Translations under genes and position numbers: made by a program
Assembly: GCA_034336665.1 (NCBI GenBank)
Contig: JAPFBE010000002.1
Location: 7,672,146 to 7,736,145, forward strand
Direction of reading: 5' to 3'
DNA from: Luscinia megarhynchos
Taxonomy: Eukaryota > Chordata > Aves > Passeriformes > Turdidae
DNA length: 64,000 nt
Notes under the pieces: generated by a model
Databases searched by the model: none
Seen by the model: the letters and a program-made list of their open reading frames with translations, nothing else
What the model was told of the DNA's origin: nothing
Shown: positions 25,057 through 34,860 of the stretch, piece by piece
Layout of the letters: every line of letters begins with the position of its first letter
Position numbering within the stretch: position 1 is the stretch's first letter

Positions 25057-26728
25057 CTGAAAAAACAGAATGAGAAGGAAAATAAATTCATAGATTTATT
25101 GCCCAGTGTGTCAGAATTCTGAAAAGCAAAGGCAGTCTGCTATCATTTTATCTTTGCACGACCACCTGAAAAAAAGTTTAGAGTGGAAATAAGCACAAAT
25201 ATTAGGGGCATTCCAAATGCAAAACTGTAATACTTCCCATAAAAATATTTTGTTATAGAACATGAGGCTTTCACACCTCAATAAAAAACATCCTCGCTAC
25301 ATCACACTTAGGGTTTAACTTAGTATGTGTTGATGTGGGTCTTTAGCCAAAGAACTGGCAAAAAAATCAAAGTACCAAATCAATAAAATACTCATCATTG
25401 ACATTCTTTAGACTAGTTAGTAGAGGTTAAATTATAGATAAGCCATCACCACAGGATTAGTACCAGAAAATATATTTATTTTCTGTCAAATTTTCAGCTC
25501 TTCACAGTAGACATTCAAATGCCAAAATATTTCTATTTTTCTTTTTTTTACACTTATTTAGAAGTGCCATCAAGTGGCTCTTGCACGTCATTCAGAGAAT
25601 ACATCCTTATTTGTAAGTCTGGTTCCACATACAAAGTGCAAGTAGCATCCTTCAGTCAGTTGTCCACCATGCTGCAGAAGACAATACATGACTTAAATAT
25701 TGTAAAGTGTCTGTTTCACATTTTCAAATATTTCCAAAGAGTTTCTGAATAAATCAGGCACTTCTGAAAATCTCAGCAATACTCCTGTACTGAACACCTC
25801 TAATATTCTAATTCATATTCCAATTTTCAAGTATTATAGAATTATACATGACTGAACTAGCAGACCAAATAAGAACAGGTAGGTACTGAAATGCTGATTA
25901 TTATTTCAGACTTCCCACAACAGAGGTGCAGCAAGTATTAGTCTTATCACATTACAAAACAATAATACAAACCAGCTCTGCTAGTAGTCATTTTCCAAGA
26001 CCTTTGTAACAATATGCAAAATTTTTTAAAAAATCTGGAAAATGGGGTACTTCTGAAGTCAGCAACAGATTTTAATTAAGGGACTATATGCACGGCAGAA
26101 TTTTCTAGTATTTTCCCAGCTTTCAGATCAATTATCCATGGACCTATTACATGGATTAAGGACTACTTTTTGATGCAATACACACTAAATATACAAGACA
26201 AAACCAACTAGAAGAGCTGTTATCCCATGCCTCAAGAGAATAAATCACAAAAAACTATGCTGTCAGAAGCAGCAATATCTGCTGCTATGGACAGGAGCCA
26301 GCAGCATTTTTTTTTGTTGTTGATTGTCTTAAATATCTTATTTTCACACAGTCTAAGTGTTACAAAGACAGAAGATCACTAATAATTCTCATCTACTTTC
26401 CCTATTCCCTAATTATGTTCAGACAATTTTCCACATAATCAGGAAAACTCCATACTCTTCTTTGCTCTTAAATGGAAGCAGCTACCTAACGTGCAAGAAC
26501 TATGTTTACCCAGAGTTACAGGTATCCTTGAGATTCTGTGCCAAGCCCTGTGCTACAGTAGCTAGAAATATAATTTCTCACACCAGGTAGTCCAAAGCCA
26601 AATAATGACTATACAATAACAATATATATTGAAATATATGCAATAATTAGAAATAAAGAAATAAATGCAAAGTCTATACAATATTATTATTCAATGCCCT
26701 GTAATGGTATGGCTGTTCTTTAGTCAAC

Positions 26729-27243
26729 TGTTTAGGAAACTTTTCTGTCTAACCATCCAGGAATCACTCACAGGACTTTCATTGTTGGGACTGAAGCCTC
26801 TTTGCAGAGGACAGCTCCAGTGAATTGACAGCACCCCACTTGGCTCACTACTTACATCACAATCACACAGCCAGAGAAGATTTCCCTCACCAGCTTGTCC
26901 CTAGGTCTCCCACAGCACACCTGGTGCTCAACATTATGACAGCTGAAGCCTCCAGGGAGGTGTTCCCAAAATAGAAATCCCTGGGGTTTTAATCCTTACA
27001 GTCTATTCACCCATTTCAATGCTGATAGATATTCTGAGGTCTTCTCATCCTTCACTGGCTCCTGCAAAGTCTCTGGGTGACTGGCCACCCTGACCATCCT
27101 CCCTTCACTGGACTGTGGCCCAGGTCCCCATGCCCTTTTTTATGCAAATGGCCATGTCTTGTTGCCTGGGGCTCTCTATTACCCCACAGCCACAAGCTGT
27201 AACTTGCACACCAGGCTACCTGCACTAGGTATAGTCCTTAACA
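26729..27243 (-). mobile_element. Degraded LTR, copy A (putative 3' LTR of a minus-strand provirus)
   Basis: The termini are TGTTTAGG at the left and CCTTAACA at the right, an imperfect inverted TGTT/AACA pair. The body aligns in order with 34,861-35,413 plus 36,054-36,069. Shared blocks are GGAAACTTT(C/T)CTGT, ATCCAGGA(A)TCACTC, GCTGGGAC-type, CCCATGC(C/T)CTTT, TTGCCTGGGGCTC and CTACCT(G/A)CACTAGGT. On the minus strand TTTGCATAAAAAAGG resembles an octamer/TATA region. With copy B it brackets pol relics in the same orientation. Confidence 0.6.
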
Positions 27244-27593
27244 GACTTCACTTTATTTTATTAAGCACACCTGCTAATACATTAAAAGGGAAAAGAAAAA
27301 CCTTTCAAGATATTTAACCACTACTTTTATATACGACATTATTACAAGTAACAAGCATAGCAAAATTAATGCTAAGAGGGGTTGGGTAAGATTAAAGAGG
27401 GCAGGGTAAAGATTACTGATTCTTCTGCACAAGTGCTTAAATAATTATCAATACAGAAAAGCATTCTCCATAGTTAGCTATTGCCCAGCTGATTGGTTAT
27501 TCACTACTCATTCGATGTCAGAATGGTGTATCCAATTTTCCTAATCTAAAATTTTAACAGCAAAATAGGAACATCCTAAAACAGTAGGGCCAT

Positions 27594-28317
27594 TTAGAAT
27601 CATAGAACATCCTGAGTTGGCAGGGACCCATCAGGATCATTGATTCCAAACTCCTGGCCCTGTACAGGATGGTCCCAAGGATTACATCACGTGCCTCAGA
27701 GTATTGATCAAACACTTCTTGAACTCAGAGAGGTTTGGTGCTGGATTACTTTCCTAGGGAGCCGATCTGGCACTTTTTCCTCTGGGTAAAAAACCCTTTC
27801 CTGATAGCTGACCTAAATCTCCCTGGACTCAGCTTCATGCCATTCCCTCAAGTCCTGTCACTGGTCACAAGAGTGAAGAGATCACTGCCTGCCCCTCCAC
27901 TTCCTTCATGAGGATGTTGAAGAGTGAAGTGAGGTCTCCCCTGTGTTTCCTCTTCTCCAGGGAAAACAAGCCAAGTGATCTCAGTCCCTTCTCCTAAAGC
28001 TTTCTCTCCAGACTTTGCACCATTCTTGTGGACCTCTCTGATAGCTTAATGTCTTTTTTATATTGCAGTCCCCAAAACCACACACAGTACTGAGTCTCAC
28101 CAGAGCAGAGACAATCTTTTCCTTTTGAAGGGCTGACAATGCTGTGCTTAATGGAAACTGCATTAAACCCCATTAAACCCCAGCACAGTTGTTCCTCCTT
28201 TCCTGTAAAGCACACTGCTGACTCATAGTCAACTGGCCATTGTCCAAGGTCCCTTTCTGCAGCACTGCTGTCCAAACTGTCATTCCCTGATGTATACACA
28301 CAACCAGAGCTGCCTTG
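27594..28317 (-). mobile_element. CR1 LINE fragment, minus strand (part 1, interrupted)
   Basis: It begins with the CR1 end repeat on the complementary strand (GAATCATAGAACATCCTGAG) and TTGGCAGGGACCCATCAGGA. It continues with CAAGTCCTGTCACTGGTCAC, TTCCTCTTCTCCAGGGAAAA and TGTATACACACAACCAGAGC. It stops at GCTGCCTTGT where an inserted element begins, and resumes at 29,004. Confidence 0.9.
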
Positions 28318-29003
28318 TGTGAGAGGCTAGAAGGGGTTGCAGGCTCAAAATACTTCAGGCACGTGCCAGGGAAGAGGAAGGTTGGGCCTTGCTTTGATGA
28401 GGTGGTGGCCCTGCTTCACACACCCCATCCCTGTATTCCAGCCCCACAGTGGCTGGCAACCCCTGGCACACTGGAGGCAGTGTGCTACAACCCACCCTTG
28501 GAGCCCTAAATCTCAGCCCAGTGTAGCCAGATGACCAGAAGCCCCATCTCACAGGAAGGGCCCAGTAAAGCCAAGGGGTACTTAACCCAGGACTTAAGGC
28601 ATGCACATGACTTGGCCCTACCTCCTCTTGGAATTTCTCTCAGTGGAACACTGATGGAACCAGGACTGGCTCCATATTTGTTATTTTCTCTATCTTCTTC
28701 TTCTTCTAATTTTCCTGTTCTCAGACTTTTTAGTAAAATAAAATCAGATAGGTTTGGAGTTTGCTAAGTTGAATGCTGAGTTACTGCTTGGTGAAATGTT
28801 TTATGTTGATTGAATGCTACTTTAGACTTTTGCTAAAGTTGTCTGATTTTCTGAAGTTGCCAGTAAAGTTTCTTTGCTGTTTTGACCTCTTGAGAATATC
28901 TTGCTGGTATATCTCCCACACATCTAACTCCAAGTACATTAAAAAAACTAAGCCCTTTTAAGTGGCTCATCAAGCCAGTTTTGGGGCCTTACGCCATGTC
29001 ACA
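28316..29003 (+). mobile_element. LTR-like insertion within the CR1
   Basis: About 690 bp separates two adjoining parts of one CR1. The insert starts TGTGAGAGG and ends ATGTCACA, so TGTGA/TCACA may be terminal inverted repeats. A TACTTAA box lies near 28,577, and AATAAA near 28,737 fits a plus-strand poly-A signal. GCCTTGT at the left junction and GCCATGT at the right junction could be a diverged target duplication, but the exact ends are ambiguous. Confidence 0.65.
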
Positions 29004-29460
29004 GGTGCAGAATCCTACATTTGGCTGGTTAAACTTTTTACAGTTGCTGATTGCTCAATCTTTTAATTTGTCAAGGGCTCTCTGCAGGGCCTCTCTGCCC
29101 ACAAGGGAGTCAACAGCTCCTCTCAATTTAGGGGCATCAGCAAACTTACTTAATATTCCCTCAAGTCCTGCATCTTAGTCCTTAATGAAGAAAACTGGGC
29201 TGGGGATTGAGCCCTGAAAAACCCAACTAGAGAGGTCACTAGTCTGATATTACTCCATTCCCTATAACTATTTGTGTCTGACCTGTGAGACAATTTCTCA
29301 TCCATCATGTAACAAGATTATTCAGTTGTATACTGGACATTTTGTCAGTAAGGATCCTGTGAGAGACAGTATCAAAAGCTTTGCTGAAACCCAAAAAGAT
29401 TACATCCACTGGTTTTCCAAGACAAACTAAGTGGGTTACCCTCTCATTATCCTGTTTCTC
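29004..29460 (-). mobile_element. CR1 LINE fragment, minus strand (part 2)
   Basis: It resumes the CR1 exactly where part 1 ended: GGTGCAGAATCC, then TTTGTCAAGGGCTCTCTGCA, AGGGAGTCAACAGCTCCTCT, TGTGAGAGACAGTATCAAAA, GCTTTGCTGAAA and AAAAAGATTACATCCACTGG, all in CR1 order. This is RT-coding sequence, now full of stops. Confidence 0.92.
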
Positions 29461-29479
29461 ATCTAGTCATGATAATTAA

Positions 29480-30060
29480 ATATTTATTTGGCAGAATTGA
29501 TTTTGCTCCAATTGACCGTATTCCATCATTATTTTGAGTTTCCTCCCACTTTTCCCATTGGCTTTTCTGTTGAGCAGCCCTTCTCATATGTAGTTTTCTT
29601 GTGTCTCAAATTTAACCATTCACTCTGGTCAACCATCAGAGTCAATGTTACATTGCATCAGAGACTGCCTGGCTGCAGTCTTTGCAGCTGCATCAGCTAC
29701 AGGATTCCCTCTTCCAGTTTCTGTAATGCCTCTAATGTGGGCTGGTCAGTTTCTACAGGTAACTTTACTGATTATAGTAAATTGCATATTTCCTCTCCAT
29801 TAGATATTCTCTTCCTGCTAATGTGAAAAATCCCTGTTGTCTCCATTACGTTCTTGATGCAGGACATAGCCCAAAAGTATTCTGCAAGTCTATATAGATG
29901 TTAACTTCTTGACCCTATTCTCAGGTGTGCTGCCTGAGACAAGACTAGAAGTTCTGCTCCCTGCATGCTTATCTTTGCTGGGAGTGGTTCTGCTTCTAAT
30001 ACTTGTGCCTGGCTTACTACAGTGTACCTAGTCTATCACTGTCCTTGCAGGAATGAAACA
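29480..30060 (-). pseudogene. ERV pol relic: RNase H region
   Basis: Translated on the minus strand with frame changes, this stretch gives fragments in the order expected for a gammaretrovirus-like RNase H domain. There is a GAELLVLSQA-like strand/helix, then a degraded tether region, then ADAAAKTAAR near 29,668-29,694, which corresponds to the conserved end of the domain (ADxAAKxAA). Several stops and frame shifts make it dead. It is the 3'-most of three pol pieces of one orientation. Confidence 0.7.
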
Positions 30061-30454
30061 TTCACAAAAGCAACTAGGTCTGGGTTATGTGAGAAAGAAA
30101 CAAGCCTGGCACTGCAAAAAAATCCTGGGATGCACAGAACAAAGTAGATTGCACACTATCTGAGAACAGGAAAGGCTTATAGTTTCTTTGAAGCCTGCAA
30201 ACCTTGAGAAAACTAACAAACTGTCAGGCTGATGGATTTATCACAGGCCTACAGCCAGGCTGTGTGTGAAGGACTGAACATAGATTCTCACACTAGGTGT
30301 GTAAGTACTGTCTTAACTCTGCAACAAACAGATTCGTTTTGCTCTCAGCTTGTGTGTCTCGGATTCATACACCAACAGCTTACATAACAAACATCAGTTA
30401 ACTCAAACTGTGTTTTACCTGAAATACACCACTTGTTCACAACGGTGATGCTCT

Positions 30455-30975
30455 CCATCACAAAAGCTTTAAGGCTAGGAAAGACCATCAAGTCTAGCCA
30501 TTAATCAAGCATTGTCATGTAAACCACTAAACCGGGTCCTTGAGTACCACATCTACATGTTTTTTGACCACTTCTCAGGATGGTGATTCCAATATTTTTC
30601 TGGGCAGCCTGTTCTAGTACCTGACTATCTTATCAGTAAAGAAATTTTTCCTACTATCTAATGTAATTATTCCCTGTCACAACTTAAGGCCATTTTCTCT
30701 CATCTGGTCACTTGTTACTGGTAAAGAGCGATCAATCCCCACGTCAGTACAGCCTTCTTTCAGGTAGCTGTAGGGAGTAATAAAGCCTCCGGAGCCTCTC
30801 AGCCTCCATTTCTTCAGGCTAAATAACCCCAACTCCCTCAGCTGCTACTCATAAGACTTGTGCTTCCAATCCTACACCAGCCTAATGAAGCCCTTCTTTG
30901 GCCATGTTCCATAATTTCAATGACTTTCTTGTAGTAAGGATTCAAGGTGCAACCTCAAATCATCAGGCAAAGTTA
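30455..30975 (-). mobile_element. CR1-like LINE fragment, minus strand
   Basis: Diverged CR1 complement: AAGACCATCAAGTCTAGCCA, GGGCAGCCTGTTCTAGTACC, AGTAAAGAAATTTTTCCTAC, CATTTCTTCAGGCTAAATAA and TGACTTTCTTGTAGTAAGGA. It belongs to a different, older subfamily than the copies at 22 and 27.6 kb. It lies between pol relics. Confidence 0.85.
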
Positions 30976-30989
30976 TTACATTTGTTGAA

Positions 30990-31393
30990 TTCAAGGTGTT
31001 ACAGCTTTTTAAGATTAAGTTGGTAGCCATTAGGAGGATTAGTTAATATCTATGTGCCTATTCATGTTAGTGTACTTACAGATTAAAGGACTTTGATCTA
31101 ATCAGGGAGCCTGAGAGCTGAAGCAGATGCCAAAGGCTCCAAAGCTCCTTTGATTGCTTTGAAAGCTCTCACTGAGCATCATGCAATAGGCTCTAACTCT
31201 TCATTGTTGGTCTTCTCAATTCTTCTAATGCAGGAATTCACAGCCAACAAAATATCACAGCTCCAAGAAATTATCATGCCTGCTTTTTCATGACCAGACA
31301 TGGGAGTTTAATTATGGCCTCTATTCTTTCTGGGTCTGTGTGAGGAGACAATTTAGTTTTGATTTAGCCAATTTAGTTTGTCTCAGCCCTGGT
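30990..31393 (-). pseudogene. ERV pol relic: RT thumb/connection region
   Basis: On the minus strand a DPERIEAI motif, then FLGAVIFCWL and IPALEEL (about 31,235-31,350), then a helix-like QSKELWSL stretch align with the region after the polymerase active site of gammaretrovirus-type pol (…RIxAI… FLG…GFCRLWIP… ). It ends abruptly at 31,393 where the LTR-like element with the minisatellite starts. There are stops in all frames. Confidence 0.7.
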
Positions 31394-33491
31394 TGTCGTG
31401 GTTGTCAGAGGTATGTGAGAGGAGGGGGTGTACACATACAGCTTGCAGGAGGCAACCAGGAGTGGGGGAAGCCTCATCTCTGGGGGGACTTCATCTGGCA
31501 ACACCTCACATCAGGCAGTCAGTAGGAGACACAGTCGAGGGGCTTCTCCAATCAGGTCATTAAAGTTCTCCAGCAATGGAAGCCAAATAAAGGTTGGACT
31601 GGGCCAATGGTCCCCTGTCCACAAGCAGACTTTGAGAGGAGCTAGGCGGTATAAAAACTGTGTCACAGGCTCGCTGCTACTTGCTGGGGTTCGCTGCTGT
31701 TTATTGGTTTGCTCCCTCCCTCCTTTGCCCTGGCCCCAGGCTGCCTTTGGCTCTCCTGCCCTCCCGCCTGTCCCGCCTCCCCGAGCCCCTGACCGCCGCC
31801 CTGCCCTTTGCCCCGTGTCCCTGCCGAGCTCCGGGCCTTCAGCCCGGCCCTGGATCCGCGCCGTGCCCTGTCCAGGGTCCTGCAGCTCCGCTCCGAGCCC
31901 TCCGGCAGCTGCCCGGGTTCTCCCCGAGATCCCCGCGGCTCGTTCGGAGCAGCGCGGGCAGGGCAGGGCAGGGCAGGGCAGGAGCGAGCACCGCCCCGAG
32001 CCGGGACAGGCCAGGGCAGGGCAGGGCAGGGCAGGCAGCGAGCACCGCCCCGAGCCGGGACAGGGCAGGGCAGGGCAGGGCAGGGCGGGTAGCGAGCACC
32101 GCCCGAGCCGGGGACAGGGCAGGGCAGGGCAGGGCAGGGCAGGCAGCGAGCACCGCCCCGAGCCGGGACAGGGCAGGGCAGGGCAGGGCAGGGCAGGGCA
32201 GGGCAGGGCAGGCAGCGAGCACCGCCCCGAGCCGGGACAGGGCAGGGCAGGGCAGGGCAGGGCAGGGCAGCGAGCACCGCCCCGAGCCGGGACAGGGCAG
32301 GGCAGGGCAGGGCAGGGCAGGCAGCAAGCACCGCCCCGAGCCGGGACAGGGCAGGGCAGGGCAGGGGCAGGGCAGGGCAGGGCAGGCAGCGAGCACCGCC
32401 CCGAGCCGGGACAGGGCAGGACAGGGCAGGGCAGGGCAGGGCAGGGCAGGGCAGGCAGCGAGCACCGCCCCGAGCCGGGGACAGGACAGGGCAGGGCAGG
32501 GCAGGGCAGGGCAGGCAGCGAGCACCGCCCCGAGCCAGGACAGGGCAGGGCAGGGCAGGGCAGGGCAGGCAGCGAGCACCGCCCCGAGCCGGGACAGGGC
32601 AGGGCAGGGCAGGGCAGGGCAGGGCAGCGAGCACCGCCCCGAGCCGGGACAGGGCAGGGCAGGGCAGGGCAGGGCAGCGAGCACCACCCTGAGCCGGGAC
32701 AGGGCAGGGCAGGGCAGGGCAGGGCAGGGCAGCGAGCACCGAGCCAGGACAGGGCAGGGCAGGGCAGGGCAGGGCAGGGCAGGCAGCGAGCACCGCCCGA
32801 GCCGGGACAGGGCAGGGCAGGGCAGGCAGCGAGCACCGCCCCGAGCCGGGACAGGGCAGGGCAGGGCAGGGCAGGGCAGGGCAGGCAGCGAGCACCGCCC
32901 CGAGCCGGGACAGGACAGGGCAGGGCAGGGCAGGGCAGGGCAGGGCAGGCAGCGAGCACGCGAGCCGGGACAGGGCAGGGCAGGGCAGGGCAGGGCAGGG
33001 CAGCGAGCACCACCCTGAGCCGGGACAGGGCAGGGCAGGGCAGGGCAGGGCAGCGAAAGCACCGAGCCCGGGACAGGGACAGGGCAGGGCAGGGCAGGGC
33101 AGGGCAGAGCAGCACCCAGCCCTGAGCCGGAGACAGGAGCAGGGCAGGGCAGGGCAGCGAGCACCACCCTGAGCCGGGACAGGGCAGGGCAGGGCAGGGC
33201 AGGGCAGCGAGCACCACCCCGAGCCAGGACACTGACTGCACTTGCCAGCTCAAAGGGGGCAAAGCTCTCCTCTTTTCCTCTCTGTCACCTCTCCTTTTCT
33301 CTTTCTCCCCCACTCCTTTTCCATTTTCCTTCCTTCTTTCACGTCTTTTCCAGCTTTCTTCTGTTTTGGCAAGTCCTTTTTCCTTTTGTTTTTAGTTACA
33401 GATGCAATGTTTGTCTCGTTTGAATTAATTTCGTCCCTGACCACATATTTTTAAAAGAACTCCACACAGCTCCCCACAGTGGAACGCGACA
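31394..33491 (+). mobile_element. LTR-like element carrying an expanded minisatellite
   Basis: It starts TGTCGTGG and ends AACGCGACA, so TGTCG/CGACA form perfect terminal inverted repeats. A TATA box, GGTATAAAAACTG, lies at about 31,649. Downstream the sequence turns strongly GC-rich, then into a tandem array (31,962-33,231), then into a CT-rich block (33,268-33,410). It interrupts pol relics on both sides. No clear target-site duplication was found, and 2.1 kb is long for a solo LTR, the array accounting for about 1.27 kb. No primer-binding site was seen after the right end. Confidence 0.6.
31962..33231 (+). repeat. Minisatellite: ~23 units, each a 25-bp core plus (GGGCA)n
   Basis: Each unit has a core close to GCGAGCACCGCCCCGAGCC followed by GGGACA, then three to nine GGGCA pentamers, so unit length varies from about 42 to 70 bp. 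I count about 23 cores. Core variants (CACCACCCTGAGCC near 32,677, 33,002 and 33,158) recur, which suggests block duplication. Runs such as GGGCAGGGCAGGGCAGGG fit the canonical G-quadruplex pattern. Open frames of up to 600 codons run through the array on both strands only because the unit lacks stop codons. Confidence 0.95.
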
Positions 33492-33790
33492 GTCTGTCAT
33501 TCACAGTCCCTTTACAAAATAAAGATGAAATATTGTAAATTTATTTTGAGAGAGCTGAGGTTTAGAAGGTTTGAGGGGCAGGCTGTCCCTTCTTTGCTAG
33601 GGCAATATCTAAATGTATAGCACCTAGTGTACAAACATTCTTACCCCTATTTTCTAATAAGAAGTCATCCGCATATTGAGCAACAACCAATAATGTTATA
33701 CCTTAACTGCAGCACACTAAGTGCCAAAATTCTCTGCAGATTCACTGGCTTTACCTCTTGAAAACCACAACAGAAATTTAAAGCATTTTC
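33492..33790 (-). pseudogene. ERV pol relic: reverse transcriptase active-site region
   Basis: The minus strand reads LVVAQYADDFLL, with Q-Y-A-D-D-F at 33,678-33,661. This is the YxDD catalytic box of retroviral RT, in the LQYVDDLLL context typical of gammaretrovirus-like elements. Just upstream (33,690-33,780), with frame shifts, lies a segment resembling the FKNSPTIFG motif that precedes it. The relic ends at 33,492 against the inserted LTR-like element. Not functional. Confidence 0.75.
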
Positions 33791-34860
33791 TTATTTATTT
33801 TTTTTAAATTCTTAGAGTAGCAAGCGTATTTTTCTTTCCTTTATCCTGAAGGAGCAATGCAAAGCACTAGGCAATAGAACCACAGTTTCCTGGCAGTACT
33901 CTTTCCATATTAGCCCCCTCCCCTAGAAGAAAACAAAACCATTTTTCCCAAGTTAATATAAATAACACCATTTTGAAAAGTGAAAATGCTTCCTGCTGCT
34001 GTGAACATGCTACTAAAATGGGTCACAGGTGATGCCCTCCATTTAGGAATAGAACTAATCAAATCTCCTTGAGAGCTACTACAATAATTCTCCTTTTTCT
34101 GGAGATAGTCTTCAAATATTATTTGCATGTTTATTATTCTCTTACCTAATAAAAATGTACGTGTAGAAAAATGTGCTTTTAAAAATATTTTCAAAAACTT
34201 TACATAAGATATTATTATAAACAAGTACTAGTTCACAGAAAACCTCATACAAAAAATATATTGCTTCAGCTGATCTCCACCTTCTGGAAAACCCGGTCTT
34301 GGCATAGTGTTTTAAGTTTACACCCCAACAATAAATACACAGATAATTACATCTAAATCTGAATTCACATTAAAAAAATTAAGATAAAAATACCAGATAT
34401 TTGAAGATGAGTGTGCCTCTACAAGCAGGTCTCCCCAAATCCTTCTTTTGGAAGAGGCTCCATGTGCACAAAGTAGCAACAGATCAAAGTAAACAATCGT
34501 TTCAGTTAGGGTTTTTTGGGCTCACCAGAAATGTTTCATCTACATACTGATTGCTTATTTGTTAGTTTTGAATGAAGAAAAATCCTTTCAAAAGCCCACA
34601 AAAATGTCAAATAGACCCTTAGGTTAGACTCTTGAAGGAATCATTGTACACTAAAAGACTGTTTACAGCTCACTATTTTGAAAAGTTTTGCACATAATCT
34701 TGTAAAAGGCTTATGAGTTTTTACTGGCACAAATAATTTTTAAAAGTAGTTGGGTTGTTTTGTTGATGTTGTTTGGTCTTTGCCAGTTTTTCTTAAGTAT
34801 AAACAACTCAGTCTTTTCTCTCTGCTCCAAGTTCAGCCAGAACCACAAAACACCCCACAG

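Noticed and set aside
31962..33231. CRISPR-like array
   Set aside because: The units have no unique spacers and vary only by pentamer number. The sequence is from a vertebrate nuclear genome.
31428..33313. Open reading frames of 410-600 codons on both strands as genes
   Set aside because: They are the tandem repeat translated in stop-free frames. There is no non-repetitive domain, and the frame depends on the number of pentamers.
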